The notes under the pieces are model-generated. The model saw only the letters and a program-made list of their open reading frames with translations, was not told where the DNA came from and searched no databases. This document shows positions 8,552-16,828 of a stretch of DNA of 34,010 nt, in pieces. Position 1 is the stretch's first letter; every line of letters starts with the position of its first letter. The DNA comes from Anaerolineae bacterium. Its GTDB lineage: Bacteria; Chloroflexota; Anaerolineae; B4-G1. The position numbers were made by a program, and so were the translations under genes. The stretch is from the NCBI GenBank assembly GCA_030612585.1, contig JAUWNP010000029.1, forward strand, positions 1-34,010. Reading direction: 5' to 3'.

Positions 8552-8586
8552 AGAAACCAGGTTTTTTCAGAAAAAACCTGGTTTCT
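8552..8586. repeat. Perfect 17-bp palindrome, GAAACCAGG family
   Basis: AGAAACCAGGTTTTTTC (8552-8568) and its exact reverse complement (8570-8586) are separated by one base. The right arm overlaps the stop codon of the Fe-S protein gene. Relatives occur at 26971-27093 and 29575-29608, so this is a dispersed palindromic element. It could also act as a processing or 3'-stabilising hairpin within the operon. Confidence 0.9.
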
Positions 8587-9769
8587 ATCTCCAACGACCA
8601 ATGCGATTGACCAGAGAAACAAGATCCATCACCTGCATCTGGCTCTCCGACTTCCCGCGAATATACTGTAACTGCGTCACGCACTCCGGGCAGGCGGTCA
8701 ACACGACCTGCGCGCCGGTTGACTCGGCCTCATGGAAGCGTTCAGCGCCTGTTTTGTCAGCCAAATCAGGATAGTCATAGCGCACGAAAGCCCCCGCGCC
8801 GCAGCAGTAGGCGTCCCGCCCATGACGATTCATCTCCGCCAGACGCATCCCCGGCATCGCTTCGATGATGGTCCGCGGTGCGTCGTAGATGCCCAACCCG
8901 CGCCCCAACGTGCAGGGGTCGTGGTAGGTGACAACGGTACCGGGCTGGTAGACGTCGAACCGGAGATGACCGGCCTCCACCTGGCGGGCGATCTCCTCCG
9001 TCACGTGTGTGACCTCGAAGGGAAGTGGCTCGCCCAGCACCTCCGGCACGTCCTCCCGGAAGGTCCGCATACAGCCCGGGCACTCAAAGACCAATCGCTC
9101 GACCCCCAACCCCTTCAGCGCCTCCACGTTGTGGCGCATCACCTCGGCGGCACGCTCGCGCTGACCGGCGGCCATGAAGGGATGTCCGCAGCACCACTCG
9201 TCGCTCAGCACCGTGAAGTCGAGCCCCGAAGCGTCCATCGCGATGTAGGTATCGCGGGCCAGCGTACGGCGCACGTAGGACGGCGTGCATCCGACGAAGA
9301 AGGCCACCGGCGCGGCCCGATCCACCCGCGAGCGATCCTTCAGCCAGGATAGGCGCTGCTCGTGGGGCTTGTCGTAGATGTTATGCTTCTCGACCAGGCC
9401 GTCGGCGGTGGCAGCCAGCCCCGGCGGGATCAACCCCCGGTCCGCCATGTCTTCGCGCATCCTGGCGTAGACCTCGACTGTGTCTATGTACTTGAAGCAG
9501 TGCTCGGCACAGGCACGGCACTCGGTGCAGGCAAAGATGCGCGGGATCAGGCTCTCATCGTACTCCAGTTCCCCCTCCAGGATGGCCCGGGCGATGGCGA
9601 AGCGACCACGGGCGCCGTAGGACTCGAAATTACCCCAGGCATAGGACGGGCACAGGTTGGCCTCCGGCCCCAGCCAACTCAGGTCGAAGCAGAAGGCACA
9701 GCGCAGACACTGGTAGGTTACGTCCCCGGTAGATTTCAGGCGTAGTTCTTGCTCATTCTGTTCAGTCAT
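8585..9769 (-). CDS. GlcF/LutA-like Fe-S oxidoreductase subunit
   Basis: A 394-residue cytoplasmic Fe-S protein. The N-terminus carries two [4Fe-4S] motifs: CLRCAFC with a distant CP (residues 21-41), and CTECRACAEHC. Two CCG-type domains follow: FVGCTP with WCCGHPF and ECPGC, then YHDPCTLGR with YCCGAGAF and ACPEC. These cysteine-rich repeats bind further Fe-S clusters in heterodisulfide reductase and glycolate oxidase relatives. The first cluster has an extended spacing (x13) before its last Cys, unlike the usual CxxCxxCxxxCP. ATG 9769 is chosen because AGGAG lies about eight bases upstream; an ATG 18 bases earlier lacks this. It overlaps the flavoprotein gene by eight bases, so the two probably form one complex passing electrons from the FAD subunit. 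Confidence 0.88.
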   Translation of the reverse strand: MTEQNEQELRLKSTGDVTYQCLRCAFCFDLSWLGPEANLCPSYAWGNFESYGARGRFAIARAILEGELEYDESLIPRIFACTECRACAEHCFKYIDTVEVYARMREDMADRGLIPPGLAATADGLVEKHNIYDKPHEQRLSWLKDRSRVDRAAPVAFFVGCTPSYVRRTLARDTYIAMDASGLDFTVLSDEWCCGHPFMAAGQRERAAEVMRHNVEALKGLGVERLVFECPGCMRTFREDVPEVLGEPLPFEVTHVTEEIARQVEAGHLRFDVYQPGTVVTYHDPCTLGRGLGIYDAPRTIIEAMPGMRLAEMNRHGRDAYCCGAGAFVRYDYPDLADKTGAERFHEAESTGAQVVLTACPECVTQLQYIRGKSESQMQVMDLVSLVNRIGRWR

Positions 9770-11177
9770 CTTTGTTCTCCTGATCAATGCCCAGCATTAG
9801 CACGCCGGGATTAAGAATGTTGTTGGGGTCCAGCGTCGCTTTCAGTGTCTTCAGCAGGTCAAACGTTGTACCCAGGCGGGGCATAATGTATGGCGCAATG
9901 CCAGCCACAATACCGCCCGGCGACATCCAGTGGCCGAAGAGCAGTTCCGCGATCTCGGCTCGCACCTGCAGTCCCACCTCTTTGGCTTCCGGGCTGAACT
10001 CCGGGTAGAGCGTGTCCACCCACAAGTAAGCCGCGTTAGGTGAAAAGTAGACGTCCATCCCCTTGACACGCATCCCCACACGGGCGAAATCCGCGTTGTC
10101 GCGGACATACTCGTGCAGCGCAGGGATGGCCTCCTTGAGTGCCTGAGTGGGCAGGAAACCCGCCACCTCGGGGCAGTAATAGGGACGGCTGCCGTAGTAA
10201 ACGCCGGGGGGAGTGTTGCGCAGCCAGGAGAACATGTGATCCTGCCAGTAGCGGCGCGTCCCCTCCGCGTCTTGCGGCCGGCCAAAGAATGACTCGCAGA
10301 CAGCCTGGCAGGTCTGCGCCCGCCTGGTGGCCTGGGTCTCTGTGTCACGAATGACTACGTGCAGAAACGCCTCGCCGCTGATGTCAGCTGGCTTTGGCCC
10401 TCCGAAGAGCCCAATCAGGAAAGTCGCTCCATTCTGACGCTGGATCGCTGCCACCGCGTCCACGCACTGATCCACCGTGTCGAAGGCGTAGAACAGGAAA
10501 CGCTCGCACTCCGGAATGCGGCGGATGCGCATGGTCACCTCGGTGATGACCCCCAGCGTGCCGCAGGAGCCGATGAACAGCCCGGCCAGGTCAATGCCAT
10601 TGGCTCCCCGCTCAATGTTGAGAGGGGCGTCGGTGTTGGCCGCCGAGCCGGTGCGGATCACCGTCCCGTTCGACAACACTACCTCCAGCGAGACGACGTG
10701 CCCGCCCACGAGTCCGTACTCGGTGATGCCATGAGGGACAGCGTTGTAGGCCGCCGTGCCGCCGACGGTGCAGGAGAACATTCCCCCGCCACCGGGCACT
10801 GTCATCTCCCAGCCCAGTTTGTTCAACTCGCTGTCCACCGCGTGCCAGATGGCGCCGGTCTCGGCAGTGACCACCTGGTTCTCCAGGTCAATCTTGATGA
10901 CGCGGTTCATCAGGTCGAGCGCCATCACGATACAGCCCTCTTTGATGCCAAAATCCACGAAGGTCGTGGCGCGCCCCCAGATGAAGATGGGCTTCCTGGC
11001 ATCGTTGGCAACTTTGACAATTTCGACCACCTCGGCGGTGCTTTCCGGCCGCACGATGATGTCGGGCACCCCGCCGGGGGTGGGGCCGCAGTCACGGCGA
11101 TAACACAGACGGTCGGCCAGCGTGTCGCTGACGTGTTCAGGCCCGCAGATGGCCTGCAGCCGTTTCAACAAATCCAT
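9762..11177 (-). CDS. GlcD-like FAD-linked oxidase/dehydrogenase
   Basis: A 471-residue flavoprotein of the PCMH/VAO fold (FAD_binding_4 plus C-terminal FAD-oxidase domain), the class oxidising 2-hydroxy acids such as glycolate or lactate. Seen: the entry strand PDIIVRPESTAEVVEIVK (about residues 39-56), the FAD loop PIFIWGRATTF, the PGGGGMFSCTVGG segment, SLEVVLSNGTVIRTG, IGSCGTLGVITEVTMR, and the family C-terminus DPNNILNPGVLML. The short ATG leader has AGGAGAAC upstream. It is paired with the downstream Fe-S subunit through an 8-base overlap. In this context it may oxidise a hydroxy acid produced from the ring-opened substrate; that is inference. Confidence 0.88.
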   Translation of the reverse strand: MDLLKRLQAICGPEHVSDTLADRLCYRRDCGPTPGGVPDIIVRPESTAEVVEIVKVANDARKPIFIWGRATTFVDFGIKEGCIVMALDLMNRVIKIDLENQVVTAETGAIWHAVDSELNKLGWEMTVPGGGGMFSCTVGGTAAYNAVPHGITEYGLVGGHVVSLEVVLSNGTVIRTGSAANTDAPLNIERGANGIDLAGLFIGSCGTLGVITEVTMRIRRIPECERFLFYAFDTVDQCVDAVAAIQRQNGATFLIGLFGGPKPADISGEAFLHVVIRDTETQATRRAQTCQAVCESFFGRPQDAEGTRRYWQDHMFSWLRNTPPGVYYGSRPYYCPEVAGFLPTQALKEAIPALHEYVRDNADFARVGMRVKGMDVYFSPNAAYLWVDTLYPEFSPEAKEVGLQVRAEIAELLFGHWMSPGGIVAGIAPYIMPRLGTTFDLLKTLKATLDPNNILNPGVLMLGIDQENKDD

Positions 11178-11179
11178 AG

Positions 11180-11341
11180 TTGTTCTCCTTTCATAGACGT
11201 GATATAATTAAACCGCTTCACGGAGGTGATGAAATGACACTGCAAGAGATTATCGCCTCATCGTGCTCTGCTGCGCACGATCGAACAACTCCCGCCCCAT
11301 CGCGTCCGCCTCCTCCACCAGCGCCGCATCGTCCACGGTGA
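11180..11341 (+). other. Orphan + strand promoter, RBS and start codon
   Basis: Inside the minus-strand operon, the + strand shows TTGTTC (11180-11185), a 17-base spacer, TATAAT (11203-11208), then CGGAGGTGATGAA and ATG at 11234. The frame begins MTLQEIIA and runs 35 codons to TGA at 11339, but after about nine codons it enters the antisense of the amidohydrolase 3' end and becomes Pro/Arg-rich. It looks like the front end of a gene lost by deletion, or a very small ORF. Coding status is doubtful. Confidence 0.3.
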
Positions 11342-12602
11342 GGATGCGCCGTTGGCGCATCACCACCCGTCCGTCAATGATAGTATCGCGCACGTCAGCG
11401 GCGCGAGCGCAATAGACCAGTGTCTGCAAAATGTCGTGGGTGGGGCGCAGGTGTGTGCCGCTCAGGTCCACAATGGTGACGTCGGCCAGCCGGCCGGGAT
11501 CAAGCATGCCGGCGTCTACCCGGCAGGCCCGTGCGCCGCCCTCGGTGGCAGCGCGGAAGACGTCGGCCGGGGTGATTGCTGCTGGATCGTCAGCCACGAC
11601 TGCCGCCAGCATCACTGCCGCTCGCATCTCCTCCCACATGTCAAGCAGATCGTTTGAGGCGCAGCCATCATTGCCCAACGCCACCTCCACCCCTGCCGTC
11701 TTCAGCGCGGGCCAGGGCATAACACCATCGGCCAGTTTCATGTTCGACTTGGGACAATGGACGACGATCACGCCGTGGCGGGCCAGGAGTTCGATCTCGA
11801 CCTGGTCCACGTGGATGCAGTGGGCGGCGCTGAGCCGTTCGCCCAGCAGCCCTAACGATCCCAGCCGCTCCACCGGGCGTTTCCCCCACTCCCGCAGCGC
11901 GTCCTCGACCTCGCCGGCTGTCTCGCCCACGTGGGTGTGGATGCCCAGGTCGCGCGCCTCGGCGGTATCGCGCACCCACTTGAGCAATCCCTCGTCGCAC
12001 ACGAAGGGCGTGGACGGTCCCAGCGCAACCTGCACCCGCCCATCCGGCTCGTGCTCCTGCTCGATAAGGCGCACTGCAGATCGCCGAATCTCCGCTTCAT
12101 CGAGGAGCAGATGGGGAGGAACCCAGCGGTTCGCCAGGGTGATGGCCCCAACTCCTCGCAGCCCCACGTCCTGCCACGCCTCCAGAACCCCTGTCAGCGA
12201 GAGATACGGTGTCACGTCCAGGTCCTGGCAGCAGGTCGTGCCCGCCCGGATCATCTCCAGTGCGCCCAGTACCGACCACAGGTAGGCCAGGCGCAGGTTG
12301 CCTGCATGCTGCTCCTGCAGGATGACGTCCACCATTGGGAAAATCACTGCGTTGCACCAGGGGACGAGACGCAGCCCTGCCCCTGCGCCTTTGAGGAAAT
12401 TCTGGTAGAGATGCGTGTGAGCATTGACCAGGCCGGGGATGACAGCACAACCCTGGGCATCTATCGTCTCGGCATCAGGCGGAACAGGGAGGTCGGCGCC
12501 AATAGCCACGATGCGATTCCCCTGAACGAGCAGGTCCACATCGCGCCCGATGCGCCGGGCATCACGGAGGAGATAAGTCGCTCGCCGAACGAGTAAAGCC
12601 AC
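11250..12602 (-). CDS. Amidohydrolase, MtaD/AtzA-type deaminase
   Basis: A 450-residue zinc amidohydrolase of the adenosine/cytosine-deaminase-like branch (MTA/SAH deaminase, chlorohydrolase, guanine-deaminase relatives) that removes amino groups from N-heterocycles. Metal and catalytic residues are all present: NAHTHLY (His62, His64), IHTHVGE (His224, Glu227), AAHCIHVD (His261, His264) and LGNDG (Asp312). The N- and C-terminal strands form the usual composite beta-sandwich. An in-frame extension to 12776 is not family-like; GTG 12602 is preferred because GGGAGG lies about five bases before it. It is first in the minus-strand operon, with a leader of roughly 230 bases. The substrate is unknown; an aminopyrimidine or purine would fit the neighbours. 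Confidence 0.88.
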   Translation of the reverse strand: MALLVRRATYLLRDARRIGRDVDLLVQGNRIVAIGADLPVPPDAETIDAQGCAVIPGLVNAHTHLYQNFLKGAGAGLRLVPWCNAVIFPMVDVILQEQHAGNLRLAYLWSVLGALEMIRAGTTCCQDLDVTPYLSLTGVLEAWQDVGLRGVGAITLANRWVPPHLLLDEAEIRRSAVRLIEQEHEPDGRVQVALGPSTPFVCDEGLLKWVRDTAEARDLGIHTHVGETAGEVEDALREWGKRPVERLGSLGLLGERLSAAHCIHVDQVEIELLARHGVIVVHCPKSNMKLADGVMPWPALKTAGVEVALGNDGCASNDLLDMWEEMRAAVMLAAVVADDPAAITPADVFRAATEGGARACRVDAGMLDPGRLADVTIVDLSGTHLRPTHDILQTLVYCARAADVRDTIIDGRVVMRQRRILTVDDAALVEEADAMGRELFDRAQQSTMRR

Positions 12603-12734
12603 ACCGCCCTCCCATCTGCATGGGGACAAATGATACTGACACCTGTTCACGTTGTACTGCACTACACACCCTAGATTTCTTGTCAATCTCTGCAATAAAC
12701 CGGAGGTGTAGTTCAGAACTTCGGGCGAGTTGTA

Positions 12735-12787
12735 CCCCGCTCCTGTGGAATCGCCAGACCCCACGCGCCCACCCACAGGAACTGGGG
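12735..12787 (-). other. Structured 5' leader hairpin of the minus-strand operon
   Basis: In the transcribed leader between the promoter and GTG 12602, TCCTGTGG (12741-12748) pairs with CCACAGGA (12773-12780). The stem can extend with CCCC (12735-12738) and GGGG (12784-12787) across a small internal loop. It matches no riboswitch I know. It could be a cis-regulatory RNA element or incidental structure. Confidence 0.35.
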
Positions 12788-12836
12788 ATTCAGCGGGAGA
12801 AGAGCAGTATCCTTGTCAGGCCTTTACCTTTGGACC

Positions 12837-12865
12837 AGTATAACACACGGCAAGTGATTTGTCAA
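12837..12865 (-). promoter_or_regulatory. Consensus promoter for the minus-strand catabolic/ECF operon
   Basis: On the minus strand TTGACA (12865-12860), a 17-base spacer and TATACT (12842-12837) form a near-perfect sigma70-type promoter. It faces away from the regulator promoter; the two -35 boxes are 27 bases apart. Such closely spaced divergent promoters are usually controlled by an operator in between, and the XRE/cupin protein encoded next door is the obvious candidate. Confidence 0.75.
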
Positions 12866-12892
12866 GCATTAGTTAATATCGTGAAGCCATAG

Positions 12893-12922
12893 TTGACAAC
12901 TGGTCGCGACTTGTGGTATAAT
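12893..12922 (+). promoter_or_regulatory. Consensus extended -10 promoter for the XRE/AOR operon
   Basis: TTGACA (12893-12898), an 18-base spacer and TATAAT (12917-12922), with TGG immediately before the -10 (extended -10). It drives the XRE/cupin gene and, through an 8-base gap, AOR-1 and the genes after it. Both hexamers are exact consensus, so repression is likely needed for control. Confidence 0.8.
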
Positions 12923-12989
12923 CCTCATAGAGCGAAACACCCCTGAACTCTAAGAATATCCTGGCACAGTGGCACAGGAGGCGCTACAC

Positions 12990-13529
12990 ATGCAATTGGG
13001 ACATCGCATCAAGAAGCGACGGCAGGAATTGAACCTGAGTCTGCGCGAATTGGCAGAGCAGATTGGTCTCACCGCCAGTTTCCTGAGTCAAGTGGAGCGC
13101 GATCTGGTCAGCCCCTCTATCAAATCGCTGCGGAAGATCAGCGCGGCGTTGGATGCGCCCATTTTCCACTTCTTGGCCGAGCACGATGCCAAGAGCCCAG
13201 TCGTGCGCCGTAACGAACGACTGAAGTTGACGTTGCCGGACTCCAACCTGGCCTACGAGTTACTGACACCCGATTTGAATCGCCAGATGGAAGCCCTCAT
13301 GGCCCAATTGGAGCCAGGGGATGACAATATTGCAATGCCATTGCGCCAATACACCGAAGAGTTTATCCATGTATTGCAGGGTCAACTCGAGATACAGTTA
13401 GGCGAAGACGTCTACACACTTGACCCCGGCGACAGCGTCTATTTTGAAGGCCCCCTGCTTCGTCGTCTTGCTGCCAAAGGAGATGAACCTCTGCGCTTCA
13501 TCTCCGTAATTACGCCTTTCGTCTTCTGA
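12990..13529 (+). CDS. XRE-family transcriptional regulator with C-terminal cupin
   Basis: A 179-residue DNA-binding regulator. Residues 1-60 form an XRE helix-turn-helix: LGHRIKKRRQELNLSLRELA, then SFLSQVERDLVSPSIKSLRKI as recognition helix and following helix. The C-terminal half is a cupin: EEFIHVLQGQLEIQLGE and YTLDPGDSVYFEG, the fold that senses small ligands in SutR/PuuR-type regulators. ATG 12990 is chosen because AGGAGG sits eight bases upstream; an earlier in-frame ATG at 12969 would swallow that site. The gene lies between two divergent promoters and 8 bases before AOR-1, so it probably autoregulates and controls both catabolic arms in response to a pathway metabolite (inference). 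Confidence 0.9.
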   Translation: MQLGHRIKKRRQELNLSLRELAEQIGLTASFLSQVERDLVSPSIKSLRKISAALDAPIFHFLAEHDAKSPVVRRNERLKLTLPDSNLAYELLTPDLNRQMEALMAQLEPGDDNIAMPLRQYTEEFIHVLQGQLEIQLGEDVYTLDPGDSVYFEGPLLRRLAAKGDEPLRFISVITPFVF

Positions 13530-13537
13530 GGTGACCA

Positions 13538-15412
13538 ATGGGAACTATTGCTTGGATTGATCTCTCCGCCGGCACTGCCCGTCTCCAGAGCCCGGATGCT
13601 GATCTAACAGCCCGCTTCATAGGCGGGCGAGGGCTGGGGGCCGCACTGCTCTTCCGCCACCTGGCCGACCCCACCACCCCCCTCGCACCCGAAAACCCTC
13701 TCATCCTTGCCGTCGGGCCGCTGACCGGCACCCCCTGGCCAACTGGCGCTCGCATCCACGTCACCTTCCACTCCCCCCTCACGTCCATCTACGGCTACGC
13801 CAACGCTGGCGGCTTCTTTGGAGCAGCCCTGCGCCGCGCCGGGTACGGCGCACTCGTCGTCACCGGCCGCGCCGAACAGCCCGTCTACCTGGAAGTGACA
13901 CCGGCTGGTGTCGTCATCCGGTCCGCCGACCACCTCTGGGGACTGGGAACCCACGCCACCCACGAGGCCCTGGCGACCGGCGGTGCCCGCGTGGCCTGCA
14001 TCGGGCCGGCGGGGGAGCACTCCGTTCGCTTTGCCGCCATCATCAGCGACGGAGGGCGGGCGGCGGCCCGCTGCGGCGGCGGCGCGGTGATGGGAAGCAA
14101 GAATCTCAAGGCCATCGTCGTGCGCGGACACAGGCCCCTCAATCTCCCGGCGGAGTTCCGCGCACTGGCCCGCCGCACATTCAAACAGGTGCGCGACCAT
14201 CCCAATGTCATCGGCCTGCGCGACTGGGGCACCGTCAGCCTGGTCGCCGTCAAGAACATCTCCGGAGACCTGCCAGCCCGCAACCACCAACTGGGCCAGG
14301 TGCCCTGGGCAGATCAGGTGGACGCCCAAGCCATCGCCCGCCACACGCGCAAGACTAAGGGTTGCTTCGCCTGCCCCATCGCTTGCGGCCGTGTCACCCG
14401 CGTCGAAAGCGGTCCCCACGCTGGCGATTTAGAAGGCCCAGAGTACGAGTCGCTCGACGCCCTGGGGCCAATGTGCTGGATTAACGACCCCGAGGTTATC
14501 ATCCACGCCAACCGGTTGTGCAATGACCTGGGGCTGGATACCATATCCACCGGCGTCGCTATCGCCTTTGCGATGGAATGTCACCAACGTGGCCTTCTCA
14601 ACGACCCGGATTTCTCGCTGGCGTGGGGTGACGCAGACACGCTCCTGGGTCTCATCGAGCACATCGCCCAGCGGCGTGGCCTCGGCGACCTGCTGGCGGA
14701 GGGGGTCCGCCGTGCAGCGGAGGCCATCGGTGGGGACGCGCCGCGCTACGCGATGCACGTCAAGGGAATGGAACTCCCCCGCCAGGAGCCGCGCATCGCC
14801 AAGGGGTTCGGTCTGGGCCACGCCACCTCCAACCGGGGAGCCGACCACCTCTACGCCCTCCCGACGATAGACCTGGCGGGGAATCTGGACGCCGCCAGAC
14901 GTTTCTTCCCGTCGGAGATCATCCCCGCGCTTATGGAGACGGACGACGAGACCTACAAGCCTGACCTGGTGGTCTTCAGCGAGCACTACTGCGCTCTCTC
15001 CGACGCACTGGGCGTGTGCAAGTTCACCACCGCCGAGACCTACGCCGTCTACCCGGAGGATCTGGCCAGGGGCTTGAGCGCGCTATGGGGATGGGAGGTG
15101 AGCGGCGAGGAATTGTTGACGGCAGGTGAGCGCATCGTCAACCTGGAACGGCTGTACAACGTGCGCTTGGGGCTCTCCCGCGCCGACGACCACCTGCCCT
15201 CCCGCTTCACCACCGAACCGCTGGAGGTGCACGCCTTCGACCGCGACGAGGCGACGGGGGAGATACATTCCTCGCCGGAACCAGTGCACGTTGGCCGTCT
15301 GCGCGACCTAGAGGCAATGCTGGACCGGTACTACCACCTGCGGGGCTGGGACAAAAACGGCGTCCCTACACCGGAGACATTGGAGCGCTTGGGGTTGGAC
15401 AAATGGACGTAG
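13538..15412 (+). CDS. Aldehyde:ferredoxin oxidoreductase (AOR-1)
   Basis: A 624-residue tungsten/molybdenum pterin enzyme that oxidises aldehydes to acids, or runs the reverse, with low-potential electrons. The N-terminal domain has GGRGLGAALLF and the family blocks TSIYGYANAGGFFG and RCGGGAVMGSKNLKAIVVRG. [4Fe-4S] ligands are C276-x2-C279-x3-C283 (CFACPIAC) and C494 (LGVCKF), the same spacing as in the archaeal enzyme. Cofactor-binding segments EYESLDALG and NDLGLDTIS are present. Length is typical. It starts 8 bases after the regulator gene and overlaps the hydantoinase gene by 10 bases. The four-cluster ferredoxin encoded downstream is the likely redox partner. The specific substrate is unknown. 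Confidence 0.93.
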   Translation: MGTIAWIDLSAGTARLQSPDADLTARFIGGRGLGAALLFRHLADPTTPLAPENPLILAVGPLTGTPWPTGARIHVTFHSPLTSIYGYANAGGFFGAALRRAGYGALVVTGRAEQPVYLEVTPAGVVIRSADHLWGLGTHATHEALATGGARVACIGPAGEHSVRFAAIISDGGRAAARCGGGAVMGSKNLKAIVVRGHRPLNLPAEFRALARRTFKQVRDHPNVIGLRDWGTVSLVAVKNISGDLPARNHQLGQVPWADQVDAQAIARHTRKTKGCFACPIACGRVTRVESGPHAGDLEGPEYESLDALGPMCWINDPEVIIHANRLCNDLGLDTISTGVAIAFAMECHQRGLLNDPDFSLAWGDADTLLGLIEHIAQRRGLGDLLAEGVRRAAEAIGGDAPRYAMHVKGMELPRQEPRIAKGFGLGHATSNRGADHLYALPTIDLAGNLDAARRFFPSEIIPALMETDDETYKPDLVVFSEHYCALSDALGVCKFTTAETYAVYPEDLARGLSALWGWEVSGEELLTAGERIVNLERLYNVRLGLSRADDHLPSRFTTEPLEVHAFDRDEATGEIHSSPEPVHVGRLRDLEAMLDRYYHLRGWDKNGVPTPETLERLGLDKWT

Positions 15413-16809
15413 TGATCCGCAATGGCACGCTCATCACCCCTGCCAGCGTCTTCCCCGCCGACGTGGGCATCGTCGGGGAGCGCATCGTCGCGCTCCTTCG
15501 ACAGTCTCAGGACACCATGGGCGAGGAACTAGAGCATGGCGCGGTCGAGATCGACGCCACGGGCTGCTACGTCCTCCCCGGCGGGATAGACCCCCACGTC
15601 CACCTGCAAATGCCGGTGGGGGACTACACCAGCGCCGACGATTTCACCAGCGGTACCATCGCGGCCGCCTTGGGCGGTACGACGACGGTGATTGACTTCG
15701 TCGAACCGGAACCGGGGGAACCGCTGCTGGAGGCGCTGGAAAAGCGGTGCGCCGAGGCCGACGGCCACGTGGCGGTGGACTACGGCCTGCATATGACCAT
15801 CCCCACCTGGCACGCCGCCCACGGCGACTATGAAGAGTCGCCCCACACGCTGGCGGAAGTGATGGCGGCGGGTGTGCCCAGTTTCAAACTCTACCTGGCC
15901 TACGAGGGCTTCCGGCTGGACGACGCGCAACTCTACCGCGTGATGAAGGGCATTGCGGCCGCCGGCGGCCTGTCCATCATCCACTGCGAAAACGGCCCTA
16001 TCTGCGAAGTACTGCGTGCCCAGGCGGTGGCTGAAGGCGACACCACTCCCATATACCACGCGCTCACGCGCCCGCCGCGCCAGGAGGCGGAGGCGGTGAG
16101 CCACGCCATTGACTTCGCTGCACTGGCCGGGAGTCCCCTCTACGTCGTCCACGTCTCGTGCGAGGAAAGTATGTTACGCATCCAGGCCGCCCGCGCGCGT
16201 GGGGAAGACGTCTACGGCGAGACCTGCCCGCAGTACCTGTTACTGAACGGGATGGCGCTCGACCTGCCTGGCGGGGAACGGCTGGTCTGCTCGCCGCCGC
16301 TGCGGACGGAGGAGGACAACGAAGCGCTGTGGGGCGGGCTGGCCTTCGAGGACCTGGACGTACTGGCGACCGATCACTGCCCTTTCACCACCGCTGAAAA
16401 GAGCAGCCATGCTGACTTCACCACCATCCCCGGCGGCCTGCCTGCCATTGAAGCCCGTCTGAGCCTGGCCCATCACTTTGGCCGGCGTCATTGGATGACA
16501 TTGGAGCGCTGGGTCGAGGTCTGTTGCGCCAACCCCGCCCGCATCTTTGGCCTGCGTCGCAAGGGGCAGATCGCGCCCGGCTTCGACGCCGACCTGGTGA
16601 TCTTCGACCCGGAACTCTGGGTGACCATCCAGGCAGGGCGGACACTTCACGAGCGGGTGGACTGGTCGCCCTACGAGGGGATGCACGTCCAGGGTTGGCC
16701 CCGCGACGTGCTCAGCCGGGGGCGGATCATCGTGCGCGACGGGGAGTTCGTGGGCCAGCCGGGATGGGGATGCTTCGTGTCTCGAAAGCAGTCAGCAGTT
16801 AGCAGTTAA
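15403..16809 (+). CDS. Dihydropyrimidinase / D-hydantoinase
   Basis: A 468-residue cyclic amidase that opens dihydropyrimidine or hydantoin rings to N-carbamoyl amino acids. The binuclear metal site is complete: DPHVH (His65, His67), SFKLYLAY (Lys162, the carboxylated bridging lysine), IIHCEN (His194), VVHVS (His250) and ATDHCPF (Asp324). Spacing matches dihydropyrimidinases. The ATG lies inside the end of AOR-1 (10-base overlap), so translation is coupled. The last residues (KQSAVSS) are encoded by a period-7 spacer repeat at 16787-16807 that has replaced or extended the native C-terminus. The context (PreA-like reductase, deaminases) favours a dihydropyrimidine-type substrate, but hydantoin or allantoin-like rings are possible. 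Confidence 0.92.
   Translation: MDVVIRNGTLITPASVFPADVGIVGERIVALLRQSQDTMGEELEHGAVEIDATGCYVLPGGIDPHVHLQMPVGDYTSADDFTSGTIAAALGGTTTVIDFVEPEPGEPLLEALEKRCAEADGHVAVDYGLHMTIPTWHAAHGDYEESPHTLAEVMAAGVPSFKLYLAYEGFRLDDAQLYRVMKGIAAAGGLSIIHCENGPICEVLRAQAVAEGDTTPIYHALTRPPRQEAEAVSHAIDFAALAGSPLYVVHVSCEESMLRIQAARARGEDVYGETCPQYLLLNGMALDLPGGERLVCSPPLRTEEDNEALWGGLAFEDLDVLATDHCPFTTAEKSSHADFTTIPGGLPAIEARLSLAHHFGRRHWMTLERWVEVCCANPARIFGLRRKGQIAPGFDADLVIFDPELWVTIQAGRTLHERVDWSPYEGMHVQGWPRDVLSRGRIIVRDGEFVGQPGWGCFVSRKQSAVSS
16787..16807 (+). repeat. Period-7 array at hydantoinase 3' end
   Basis: Three successive heptamers, AGCAGTC, AGCAGTT and AGCAGTT, end exactly at the TAA stop. They encode the C-terminal tail of the hydantoinase. 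They belong to the group of period-7 arrays found at several junctions in this window. Confidence 0.8.
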
Positions 16810-16828
16810 CACAAGGGCGGAGGCAAAC

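Noticed and set aside
8521..8622. N-terminal extension of the M19 protein
   Set aside because: It is encoded by the palindrome and by antisense of the Fe-S gene; ATG 8520 has its own RBS.
12603..12776. 58-residue N-terminal extension of the first amidohydrolase
   Set aside because: The sequence is not amidohydrolase-like and lies in the structured leader; GTG 12602 has an RBS.
13604..14419. Long antisense frames within the AOR genes (for example 271 codons)
   Set aside because: Shadow frames caused by GC-rich codon bias; no RBS and no family resemblance.
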